Source: AA29 sp041481445
Lineage (GTDB): Bacteria; Acidobacteriota; Vicinamibacteria; Fen-336
Direction: 5' to 3'
Length of the DNA stretch: 23,395 nucleotides
Assembly: GCA_041481445.1 (NCBI GenBank)
Contig: JBGPBV010000114.1
Coordinates: 1-23,395 of the forward strand
Positions 17,107 to 23,395 of this stretch are shown in pieces. Each line of letters begins with the position of its first letter. The stretch's first letter is position 1. The notes under the pieces were generated by a model. The model did not search any database. It saw nothing but the letters and a program-made list of their open reading frames with translations, and was not told where the DNA came from. Position numbers and translations under genes: made by a program.

Positions 17107-17871
17107 TTACCTGACGGCGGCATCCCGCTCGATCAGGTCCACGTGGAGGCGCCGGCGCGAGCGCGGGACCTCGAGGATCTCGGTCCGCGACCAGCCGTAG
17201 GTGCGCGCCAGCCGGTGGAACTCCCAGGCCCGGAGCCGGCGCTCCTCCAGGATCCGGGCCAGGAGGTAGTGCTGCAGGTCGAAACGGACGGTCTGCGCCT
17301 CGCCGCATTCCGGACAGCGCGCGTCCACGTCCAGGTCGAGGAGGGGCGCGGCCTGCCGCAAGCCCAGGGCCAGCGCGTCGGCGTCCACCGCGCCGCTGTC
17401 GACGAGGCAGCGGCCGAGCAGCGCGGCCTCCTGCGCCTCGACCGGGAGCAGGGCGACGGCCTGCTCGTCGACGCCGGTGGGGAGGCGGAAGCGGCGTCCG
17501 TCCGGCAATGCGAAGAGTCCATCGTCGGTGGAGGCAGGACGGCTCCCGTCGCGCACGGTCTGGAGGAGGTCCTGGAGCGAGAAGTCCAGGTCGAACGGCC
17601 GCTGGCAGGACCGGCAGCGCACGGTGCTCTCGACCTGCAGGCCGAAGCTGCGTACGTAGAGGGCGGCCAGCAGGCGGTCGCGGTCGGGCACCGCCAGATC
17701 GGCCGCGCGTCCGGGTCCCAGGGCCGCCCCCGGCTCCTCCAGCAACAGCCGGTCGAGCAGGGCGATGGCGTTGAGGCTGTCCGGCGCTTCCACCATCTCC
17801 TCGTCCGCCCCCCGCAGCTCGCGCAGGGAGACCCAGCCGGGCGTGGGTCCGTAGTCGAGCGAGAGCTTCAC
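17107..17871 (-). CDS. T4 gp26/gp51-like baseplate hub assembly chaperone with two CxxC pairs
   Basis: 254 residues starting at a GTG 5 nt after the tube stop; the frame is open further upstream but would run through the tube gene. Its position after the tube and its content resemble the T4_baseplate family (gp26/gp51, hub assembly factors) often found in myophage-like tail clusters. Two cysteine pairs, CRSC (86-89) and CPEC (186-189), each sit in a similar local context (charged residues, then FDLDFSLQDLL at 93-103 and FDLQHYLL at 197-204). This suggests a duplicated half-domain holding one or two zinc ions. The C-terminal part has helix-rich WEFHRLARTYGWSR (216-229), as in phage proteins of this class. 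The family call comes from recognition by eye and is moderate; the coding call is firm. Confidence 0.65.
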   Translation of the reverse strand: MKLSLDYGPTPGWVSLRELRGADEEMVEAPDSLNAIALLDRLLLEEPGAALGPGRAADLAVPDRDRLLAALYVRSFGLQVESTVRCRSCQRPFDLDFSLQDLLQTVRDGSRPASTDDGLFALPDGRRFRLPTGVDEQAVALLPVEAQEAALLGRCLVDSGAVDADALALGLRQAAPLLDLDVDARCPECGEAQTVRFDLQHYLLARILEERRLRAWEFHRLARTYGWSRTEILEVPRSRRRLHVDLIERDAAVR

Positions 17872-17876
17872 GAGCC

Positions 17877-18377
17877 TCAGCTCTCGGGCTGCTCCACGAC
17901 GTCCTGGTCGCGCTCCCAGCCCTCGTTCTCGATCTTCATCGACTCGATGGCCACCGCGTTCGCGTTGCCGTCCAGCTCGGGCAGGGCCTGGTACTCCGAG
18001 ACCCAGCAGCGGTAGACCTTGTAGGCCTTGGCCGGCACGCCGTTCTCGTTGAGGAGCTCGATGATGATGTCCTTGCGGAACCTCCGCAGCGAGATGGAGC
18101 CTCCCGCCCCGACGTCGTAGATGAGGTTGGCCCAGCGCTCGAACTCCAGGTCGTGGGTCACGCCTCGCTCGAGGGTGATCGATTCGAAGGCGCTGGCGCC
18201 GGGCATGTGGTGCTGGGTGGTGGGCTCGTTGCCGGGGTGATGCTTCACCACCTCCGTCGTGCGCTTGAGCGCGCTCACCTTGCTCACGCCGGCCACGTAG
18301 CGGCCGTCCCACTTCACCCGGAAGCGGAAGGTCTTGTAGGGGTCGAAGCGATGCGTGTTGACGGTGAATTCAGCCAT
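17877..18377 (-). CDS. Inner tube protein, gp19-like (Afp1/5-like)
   Basis: 166 residues, the usual length for the T4 gp19/Hcp-class tube family. It forms the stacked hexameric rings inside the sheath. Family features are the opening strand YKTFRFRVKWDGRYVAGVSK (14-33), the TTEVVKHHPGNEPTTQHHMPG stretch (40-60), and ITLERGVTHDLEFERWAN (67-84), the signature seen in gp19-like eCIS tubes. The C-terminus ends in a short acidic tail. The start has GAGGGA upstream and lies 15 nt after the sheath stop. It is the only tube gene here. Confidence 0.94.
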   Translation of the reverse strand: MAEFTVNTHRFDPYKTFRFRVKWDGRYVAGVSKVSALKRTTEVVKHHPGNEPTTQHHMPGASAFESITLERGVTHDLEFERWANLIYDVGAGGSISLRRFRKDIIIELLNENGVPAKAYKVYRCWVSEYQALPELDGNANAVAIESMKIENEGWERDQDVVEQPES

Positions 18378-18392
18378 GGCGCATTCCCTCGG

Positions 18393-20873
18393 CTAGGCCG
18401 CTTCGAGCTGCCCGGCCATTTGCTGCAGGTACAGGATCACGAACTCGGCCGGCCGCAGGGGCGCGAATCCCACCCAGATGTTCACGATGCCGAGGTTGCG
18501 GTCGTTCTGCGTGGTCGTCTCGCGGTCGCACTTCACGAAGAAGGCCTCGGAGGGCTTGACCCCGAAGAAGGCGCCCTTGCGGAAGAGGTCCTGCATGAAG
18601 GCGCCCACGTTGAGCCGGATCTGCCCGTAGAGGGCGTCGTCGTTGGGCTCGAACACGACCCATTTCAGCCCGCGGTACAGGCTTTCCTCGATGAACAGGG
18701 CCAGACGGCGGACGGGGACGTATTTGTACTCGCTGGCGAAGATGTCCGCGCCGTCCATGGTCCTCGCCCCCCAGCTCACCACGCCGTCGGGGAAGAGCCG
18801 CACCGCGTTCACGCCCACGGGGTTGATCTGCCCGTTCTCCGCGTCCGACATGCGCAGGGAGACCCCCGACACCGCGCGCAGGTCCGCTTCGGTGCCGGCG
18901 GGCGCCTTCCAGACGCCGCGGCTGGCGTCGATCCGCGCATAGAGGCCGGCCATGGCGCCGGCCGGACCCACGGGGACGGTGATCCCGTTCTCCACGACGT
19001 GGAGGCGCGGGAAGTAGACCGCCGCGTGGCTCTTCACCAGGCCCACGCGCAGGGCGTCGACGCCGGTCGAGGCCTCCTGCGAGGTGTCCCAGTCGCCGGG
19101 GGGATCCATGATGAGGAACGCCCGCCGCCGCTGGCAGAACACGCTGGCCGCGGGCCAGAGCTGCTCGAGGGGAGTGGCGCTCGATCCGTGGTCGGGAGGG
19201 AGGACGAGGAGGTTGAACAGGTCGACTTGCGAGTCGGCGATGGCGTAGGCGGCGTCGTAGTCGGCCGCCTTCGGCTCCGCGCCGTCGTTGCCGGCCACGC
19301 CGCCGGCCTGCTTGCCCGCCGTGCCGTTGAGCCCAAGGCTGTAGTAGCGGACGTTCGTCACGAAGGGCACGGGCGTGAGCGAGAGCAGGTTCGTGGGGGC
19401 GGTGGCGAAGATCGCGCTGGGGACGACGAAGTTGTCGTCCCCGGTGGTGGGGAGGATGGCCAGCCGCGAGCCCCAGAGCTCGGCCTTCCAGAAGAACCGG
19501 GAGGCGTGGGTCGCCTGGTAGTTGTTGATCGCGTCCCGGATGAGCCCGAGCTTCTCGCGCACGCCGCGGACGGCCAGGACGGGATTGGTCGAGGTCGCGT
19601 CGTTCCACATGCGGGCGCCCGCGATGGTGCTCGTCTCGAGGTCCACCGCGATCTGTCCGCCCGGCGTGGCCACCACGTTCCCCGTCGCGTCCAGCTCGGT
19701 GAGCACGATCCGGTTGACCTTGTCCTGCTCGAGCGCGGCGAACTCGTTCAGGACGGCGAGGTCGCTGGCCACCAGGGTGATGCCGGTGGGAGCCGGCCGC
19801 CGCTGCGCGTGAGCGCCGACCTCGGTGCCGCCGTTGGCCTCGCCCAGCATCAAGAGGCGGGCGAGATCGTCGCTCGCGCTCGCGGACGAGAGGATCCGGA
19901 CGTCGCCCTTGTTGCCCGAGGTCACGGTCAAGTAGCGAGTCACCGCCCCCGCTCCCACCCCCGCCGGCCCGGCAACGATCGCGGCGACCACCGGATTGGC
20001 CAGGACGATTCCCTCCAGCGTCAGCGCGGCCTTGATGCTCTTCTCGACTGCGTCCTTGAGGCCATCGAGCAGGGTGGCGACGCTGGTGTCGTCGAGAGTG
20101 TCCATGTCCAGGGGGTCCAACGGGTTCGTGGGGTCCCTGAGCTCGACCTCGACAGGGCGATTGCCGTCCACGCTGATCTGGAACCGGTGCCTCGCGCTCG
20201 CGGCCGTTCCCACAACGTCCTGCCAGGCCGACTTGAAGCTGGCCACGGTGCCGGTGTCCTGGACCGGCCGTCCCGACCGCGAGACGCCGTCGACGGGCCC
20301 CGGGAGGGTGGCGGCGGGGGCGGCGGACACGAGCGCCGACTTCTGCGTCAGGAACGTCGGTGCGAACGTCGGCGACGCCGGGTCCATGGACAGGTTCTTC
20401 CAGTCCTCGATATCCACCTTGACCGCGTTCCCGGCGGAGTCGATCACCCTGCGGAAGATCTCGATGTTGAAGGTGGCCTCCGGATACTGGCTGTTGTAGG
20501 TGACGGCGGCCCGGATGCCATCGCCGAGGGTTCCTGGGTTCTTGGCGGTCAGGGTCAGGACGCGGGTGCCGGCCTCGTTCTCGAGATCGACGGCCGCGGA
20601 CTTCGCGCCGGCGGCGATGCGCATCACGTAGGCGTCCGCGCCCCCGTTCAGGAAGAAGAGCTTCACGTAGCGGGCCACGTCGCTGACCGTGTTGTCTTCC
20701 CCGAAGGCCCGCACGAAGTCGGTGTAACTGGTCAGACGGATGGGATCGTCCAGCGGCCCGCTCTTCGTCCGCCCGATGAAGAGGGTGATGGAGGTGCTGA
20801 CGCCGACGATGGTCCGAACCCCGCTCGGGACCTCTTGGACGTAGACACCTGGATAGGTCGGGCTGACTGCCAT
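18393..20873 (-). CDS. Contractile tail sheath protein (Afp2/3/4-like), oversized
   Basis: This is the sheath that contracts around the inner tube and drives it into the target. The protein has 826 residues. The N-terminus SPTYPGVYVQEVPSG (4-18) and the block to about 130 match phage and eCIS sheaths. The C-terminal core (about 545-826) contains DLFNLLVLPPD (551-561) and the conserved end domain ETTTQNDRNLGIVNIWVGF (785-803) followed by PLRPAEFVILYLQQ. Usual eCIS sheaths are about 350-550 residues; here about 400 residues (roughly 130-540) are inserted between the two core parts. The insert includes a hydrophobic, Ala/Gly/Val-rich stretch at 286-310. It is the only sheath gene in the window, whereas Afp and PVC carry two or three paralogues. 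It is the first gene of the operon, 15 nt before the tube gene. Confidence 0.95.
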   Translation of the reverse strand: MAVSPTYPGVYVQEVPSGVRTIVGVSTSITLFIGRTKSGPLDDPIRLTSYTDFVRAFGEDNTVSDVARYVKLFFLNGGADAYVMRIAAGAKSAAVDLENEAGTRVLTLTAKNPGTLGDGIRAAVTYNSQYPEATFNIEIFRRVIDSAGNAVKVDIEDWKNLSMDPASPTFAPTFLTQKSALVSAAPAATLPGPVDGVSRSGRPVQDTGTVASFKSAWQDVVGTAASARHRFQISVDGNRPVEVELRDPTNPLDPLDMDTLDDTSVATLLDGLKDAVEKSIKAALTLEGIVLANPVVAAIVAGPAGVGAGAVTRYLTVTSGNKGDVRILSSASASDDLARLLMLGEANGGTEVGAHAQRRPAPTGITLVASDLAVLNEFAALEQDKVNRIVLTELDATGNVVATPGGQIAVDLETSTIAGARMWNDATSTNPVLAVRGVREKLGLIRDAINNYQATHASRFFWKAELWGSRLAILPTTGDDNFVVPSAIFATAPTNLLSLTPVPFVTNVRYYSLGLNGTAGKQAGGVAGNDGAEPKAADYDAAYAIADSQVDLFNLLVLPPDHGSSATPLEQLWPAASVFCQRRRAFLIMDPPGDWDTSQEASTGVDALRVGLVKSHAAVYFPRLHVVENGITVPVGPAGAMAGLYARIDASRGVWKAPAGTEADLRAVSGVSLRMSDAENGQINPVGVNAVRLFPDGVVSWGARTMDGADIFASEYKYVPVRRLALFIEESLYRGLKWVVFEPNDDALYGQIRLNVGAFMQDLFRKGAFFGVKPSEAFFVKCDRETTTQNDRNLGIVNIWVGFAPLRPAEFVILYLQQMAGQLEAA

Positions 20874-20877
20874 GGTT

Positions 20878-20884
20878 CCCTCCC
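20878..20884 (-). promoter_or_regulatory. Ribosome binding site that sets the sheath start
   Basis: GGGAGGG on the minus strand, four bases before the ATG at 20873. The frame is open upstream to 20951, but that extension has no such site and reads as non-sheath sequence. The ATG at 20873 opens with the sheath-typical MAVSPTYPGVYVQEV. Confidence 0.85.
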
Positions 20885-20922
20885 AGATCGTTTTTTTGGG
20901 GGTCGTGGATCGAGAACCGGAG

Positions 20923-20961
20923 AGGTAGCACAGAATTCGAGAACTGATCAAGCCTTTTTTT
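20923..20961 (-). promoter_or_regulatory. Candidate promoter of the injection-system operon
   Basis: On the minus strand an A7 tract (20961-20955) lies three bases before TTGATC (20951-20946), which matches the -35 consensus at four of six positions. A 17-base spacer leads to CTACCT (20928-20923), a poor -10. The A tract sits where an UP element would bind RNA polymerase alpha. The distance to the sheath ATG is about 50 nt. The weak -10 means this is only a candidate; it may need an activator or be wrong. Confidence 0.3.
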
Positions 20962-21179
20962 GGTGAATGCGTCCCATCAAGCGCTGGGCGGCGGCCTGCG
21001 CGCCGTCGCTGCGGCCCGCCGTGGCGATGGATCGGGCTCGGTCCGCCACGTCGGGTCGGAGGGGGTGCTCGAGAGCGCTCGTCAGCGAGTCGGTGGTCGG
21101 TATGCCGGGTGCATGCGCGGTTCCGATGCCGAAGTGGTGGATCCGTCCGGCCCAGTAGTGCTCGTCACGCGTTGGCGGG

Positions 21180-21211
21180 TCCTGGCCTCCGATGTCGTGT
21201 CTAGGCCAGGA
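21180..21211 (+). promoter_or_regulatory. Inverted repeat overlapping the Shine-Dalgarno of the secreted-protein gene
   Basis: TCCTGGCCT (21180-21188) and AGGCCAGGA (21203-21211) are perfect 9-bp inverted arms around a 14-nt loop. The right arm includes the first four bases of the AGGAGG at 21208-21213, which lies six bases before the ATG at 21220. In the mRNA this hairpin would partly hide the ribosome binding site. It could instead be an operator for a dimeric regulator, or chance in GC-rich DNA. Confidence 0.45.
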
Positions 21212-21219
21212 GGAATCAC

Positions 21220-23301
21220 ATGCCGACGACTCCGGGGCGTACCGCGTGCCGCAGCCTGGCCCTGCTGGCCATCGTCGTGACGCCGCTCACCGTCGTCACA
21301 CGGACGGCGTCGACCGCGACCGGCACGAACCTGATCTGCCAGACCTGCGATCCGCCCGACCCGCCCCCGTCTCCGAGGCCCTCACCGACTCCGACTCCGC
21401 GGCCGAGCTTCACCACGCTCATGAGCCGCTACACCCCGTACGACATCAACGCGGACGGGATTCGCGAGATCAACTCGCTCAAGCCCCTGTTCCCGAACCC
21501 CGAGCCCTACCGCGTCGCGGCCAACGGCGTCGTCATCGTCCTGGTCGATCCCAAGCTGGTCACCGACGAGCCGACCCTGCAGATGACGCGGTTCGAGATG
21601 TCGACCTGGCTCGGCATCCTGGGCAACGATATCTCCGCGGACGGTTTCTTCCCCTATTTCGTCGAGGCCAGCGTCTACTCCGGGCCCGTTCACCAGGACG
21701 GCCGGACGGTGCTCGCCCTGCGGCGCTTCCTCAAGGAGGTACGGAGCTACTACCCGCTGGCGGGAGTGTTGCTCGTAGGGTCCTTCCCCGACGCCGCCAT
21801 CGTGCGCAGCGTGCTCGTCAAGGCCACCTCCTACGCCGACGAACCCCTCGACTTGACCTCCGGGAGTGAGCCGATCACCGGGTACGTCGGACACCACCTG
21901 TCGCTGAAGGCCGACTACGTCACACCGCGGGCCGAGATCGTGCTCGGCGACCTCGATGGCAACTGGGAGAGCCTGTACAAGCCCACGTTCAGCGTCACCG
22001 ACTACGAGGCACTGCCGTACGAGCCGTCGGGCTCGTACCCGCTGGACGGCCAGGTCATCGAGACCTCCCGCTTCAGCCTCAGGACCAACTGGTTCCAGGA
22101 CGCGTTCTTCATTCAAGACCACCAGGTCACCGCGACGGCATCGGGTGCCGGGTCGCTGACCCTGTCGATCGCCAGCCTCGACGAGCCCAGCCCGGAGGCG
22201 ACCGCCGCCGATCGGCAGCGCCCCAACCGGATCGCGCGCCCCGAGATCCTGGTGAGCCGGATCGATCCGCTGCGCGTGGCCATCATGCCCACCGCGCCGC
22301 CCGACCTCGACGGCAAGTCGCCGCTCGACGCCTCCGGGCGGCCCCAGAAGCTGCGCTACGACAATCCCTACAACGCGCCTCCCTACATCTCCTGGCGGCG
22401 CGATCGCAACCTCGAGCGCAAGCTCGTGGCCGATTACATCGCGCGCAGCCACCGCTTCCGGCTCGGAAGCGACGACTGGCTGCCCTTCCGTACGTCGGCG
22501 GTCCGCTCCGACGACCTCCTCCTGACGTCGCCGGCCGACTTCAACAAGCTGCTGCGCCGGGCCTCGGGCTCGTTCCAGCCCTCGACCGCGGCCGACGACG
22601 CCACCCTCTTCGACTACGTCAACTGGCTCAAGCAGCCGGCCGTGCTGCGGGGCATCGCCGCCCACTCGAGCGAGGTCGACTCGCTGTTCGGGCCGGTGTC
22701 GAACCCGGTCGCCCTCGAGCTCGCCACCGGCGGCTACGACCTCGCCACCGGTGCCCACGTCTGGCGGTGGGTGGCGAGGCGGCGGGACGGTGAGTGGCTG
22801 CTGGAGCCCTCGTTCGAAGGGATCCAGGCGCGCGCCAATTTCCACATCTACCGCACCATGTGGGAAAGCGGCATTCTCGATGACGCGGGTGCGGGTCAGA
22901 CCTTCATCGTCCACGACGGGTGCAACGTGATGCGCCCCCTCAACGCGGAGTCGGTCCCCTACGACAGCCCCTCGTACGGCCAGGGGGACCCCACGGGCAC
23001 GGTCTCCAACGGCGAGAGCCTGATGTTCTACGGCAACGGCCTCGGCCTGATGGCGCGCAACAAGATCTTCAACGACACTCCGTCCGGCTACTACGAGGCG
23101 ATCAAGAGCACCGGAGGACGCTTCGGGTACGGCTGGCGGGGCTATTTCCTCACCGATGCCGGTAACCCCGACCTCGATGAGCGGGCCCTCGACCCCACGG
23201 TGGTGAAGCCGGGCTCCGACCGCCGGGACCGCACCCTCCAGCGCAAGCGCAGTTACTTCTGGAACACCATCGGCGACTTCACGCTGAAGATCCGGTATTA
23301 G
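21220..23301 (+). CDS. Secreted protein, possible C25/caspase-fold cysteine peptidase
   Basis: A 693-residue exported protein. Residues 1-33 look like a signal peptide (basic Arg at 7 and 11, hydrophobic core about 13-26). There is no strict lipobox before Cys40 or Cys43. Residues 45-62 form a Pro/Ser/Thr-rich linker. The rest is globular and recalls the order of elements in gingipain-like C25 peptidases: a strand VVIVLVD at 104-110, GVLLVGSFPD at 182-191, GDLDGNWE at 243-250, PEILVSRIDP at 341-350, a helix at 398-413, IAAHSSE at 479-485 and FIVHDGCNV at 562-570. His482 and Cys568 would be the candidate dyad. This assignment is inferred from remembered patterns, not from an alignment. The start has an AGGAGG (21208-21213) six bases upstream. 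The gene is divergent from the injection-system operon, and no functional link is shown. Confidence 0.6.
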   Translation: MPTTPGRTACRSLALLAIVVTPLTVVTRTASTATGTNLICQTCDPPDPPPSPRPSPTPTPRPSFTTLMSRYTPYDINADGIREINSLKPLFPNPEPYRVAANGVVIVLVDPKLVTDEPTLQMTRFEMSTWLGILGNDISADGFFPYFVEASVYSGPVHQDGRTVLALRRFLKEVRSYYPLAGVLLVGSFPDAAIVRSVLVKATSYADEPLDLTSGSEPITGYVGHHLSLKADYVTPRAEIVLGDLDGNWESLYKPTFSVTDYEALPYEPSGSYPLDGQVIETSRFSLRTNWFQDAFFIQDHQVTATASGAGSLTLSIASLDEPSPEATAADRQRPNRIARPEILVSRIDPLRVAIMPTAPPDLDGKSPLDASGRPQKLRYDNPYNAPPYISWRRDRNLERKLVADYIARSHRFRLGSDDWLPFRTSAVRSDDLLLTSPADFNKLLRRASGSFQPSTAADDATLFDYVNWLKQPAVLRGIAAHSSEVDSLFGPVSNPVALELATGGYDLATGAHVWRWVARRRDGEWLLEPSFEGIQARANFHIYRTMWESGILDDAGAGQTFIVHDGCNVMRPLNAESVPYDSPSYGQGDPTGTVSNGESLMFYGNGLGLMARNKIFNDTPSGYYEAIKSTGGRFGYGWRGYFLTDAGNPDLDERALDPTVVKPGSDRRDRTLQRKRSYFWNTIGDFTLKIRY

Positions 23302-23335
23302 CGGAGCCTCTCGATGGCGCATCTCGGACACGCGC

Positions 23336-23395
23336 TCAGACGATCACGCCCACCTCGCGGCCCGCGGACATCGCCATGGGCGCGTAGGCCTGCCA
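23336..23395 (-). CDS. C-terminal end of an unknown gene (partial, cut by window edge)
   Basis: The minus strand is open from the right edge for 19 codons to a TGA at 23338-23336. The peptide reads WQAYAPMAMSAGREVGVIV. All 19 sense codons end in G or C, which matches the codon use of the certain genes here and argues for real coding. It is convergent with the secreted-protein gene ending at 23301, leaving 34 nt between the two stops. I do not recognise the family from so short a tail, and the exact frame could still be chance. Confidence 0.4.
   Translation of the reverse strand, partial: WQAYAPMAMSAGREVGVIV

Larger units (their letters stand above)
20874..21219. other. Divergent intergenic region
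   Basis: This 346-bp stretch separates the leftward injection-system operon from the rightward secreted-protein gene and must hold the promoters of both, unless the operon is read from further upstream. The part nearest the sheath gene (20886-20965) is clearly richer in A and T than its surroundings and carries two runs of seven T on the plus strand (20891-20897 and 20955-20961). The part from 20966 to 21179 is GC-rich. I see no convincing gene, RNA or repeat in it apart from the hairpin at 21180-21211. Confidence 0.7.

Noticed and set aside
1..20873. Prophage or type VI secretion system
   Set aside because: No capsid, portal, terminase, integrase or lysis genes, and no TssJLM or ClpV; DUF4255 cap and Afp15-type ATPase point to eCIS.
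18153..20966. 937-codon plus-strand open frame opposite the sheath gene
   Set aside because: It is a mirror of high-GC coding on the other strand; composition is Arg/Gly/His/Val-rich without recognisable domains, while the minus strand encodes a clear sheath and tube.
20951..20966. Plus-strand T7 run as a Rho-independent terminator
   Set aside because: No GC-rich inverted repeat precedes the T run on the plus strand, and no plus-strand gene ends there.
20967..21158. 63-codon plus-strand frame in the intergenic region
   Set aside because: No convincing ribosome binding site, no recognisable motif, and a composition like other chance frames. A real small gene cannot be excluded.
20900..23395. 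Insertion sequence, attachment site or tRNA marking a genomic island edge
   Set aside because: No transposase fragment, tRNA-like fold or long terminal repeat was found by eye at the right side of the operon.

Overview
The window is high-GC bacterial DNA (roughly 70% GC by eye, with third codon positions almost all G or C). It is dominated by one long minus-strand operon that encodes a phage-tail-like contractile injection system of the extracellular (eCIS; Afp/PVC/MAC-like) type. There are no capsid, terminase, portal, lysis, integrase or T6SS membrane-complex genes, so a prophage or T6SS is unlikely. The sequence alone does not fix the taxon; a soil- or sediment-type high-GC phylum would fit.

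Layout, read in the direction of transcription (right to left): a very long sheath (20873-18393), an inner tube (18377-17877), a gp26/gp51-like baseplate chaperone with two CxxC pairs (17871-17107), a proline-rich protein of unknown function (17103-16321), a Pvc16/DUF4255-type tail terminator (16321-15035), an Afp15-like AAA+ ATPase (15038-12984), a small unknown protein (12997-12752), a CIS_tube/Afp7-type protein (12717-11926), a LysM/tail-X protein (11916-11641), the central spike split into a gp27/GPD-like gene (11641-10571) and a gp5/OB-fold gene (10574-10017), a PAAR-like tip (10016-9696), gp25 (9682-9305), two gp6/gp7-class wedge proteins (9305-6819 and 6822-4438), a tail-protein-I-like protein with a predicted beta-rich C-terminus (4445-2211), and a DUF6519-type protein with a probable beta-helix that runs off the left edge (2196 to beyond 1). 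Most junctions overlap by 1-14 nt or are separated by 15 nt or less, so the set looks like one translationally coupled transcript of more than 20.8 kb.

Together these genes cover nearly a whole particle: sheath and tube, spike with tip, baseplate wedges, terminator cap and assembly ATPase. Not seen in the window are a tape-measure protein, a recognisable trimeric tail fibre and any effector; they would have to lie beyond the left edge or elsewhere.

A 346-bp divergent intergenic region (20874-21219) separates the operon from a plus-strand gene for a secreted protein (21220-23301). That protein has a signal peptide, a Pro-rich linker and features reminiscent of C25/caspase-fold peptidases. The last 60 bases hold the C-terminal end of a convergent minus-strand gene. 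No tRNA, rRNA, CRISPR array, insertion sequence or attachment site was recognised.
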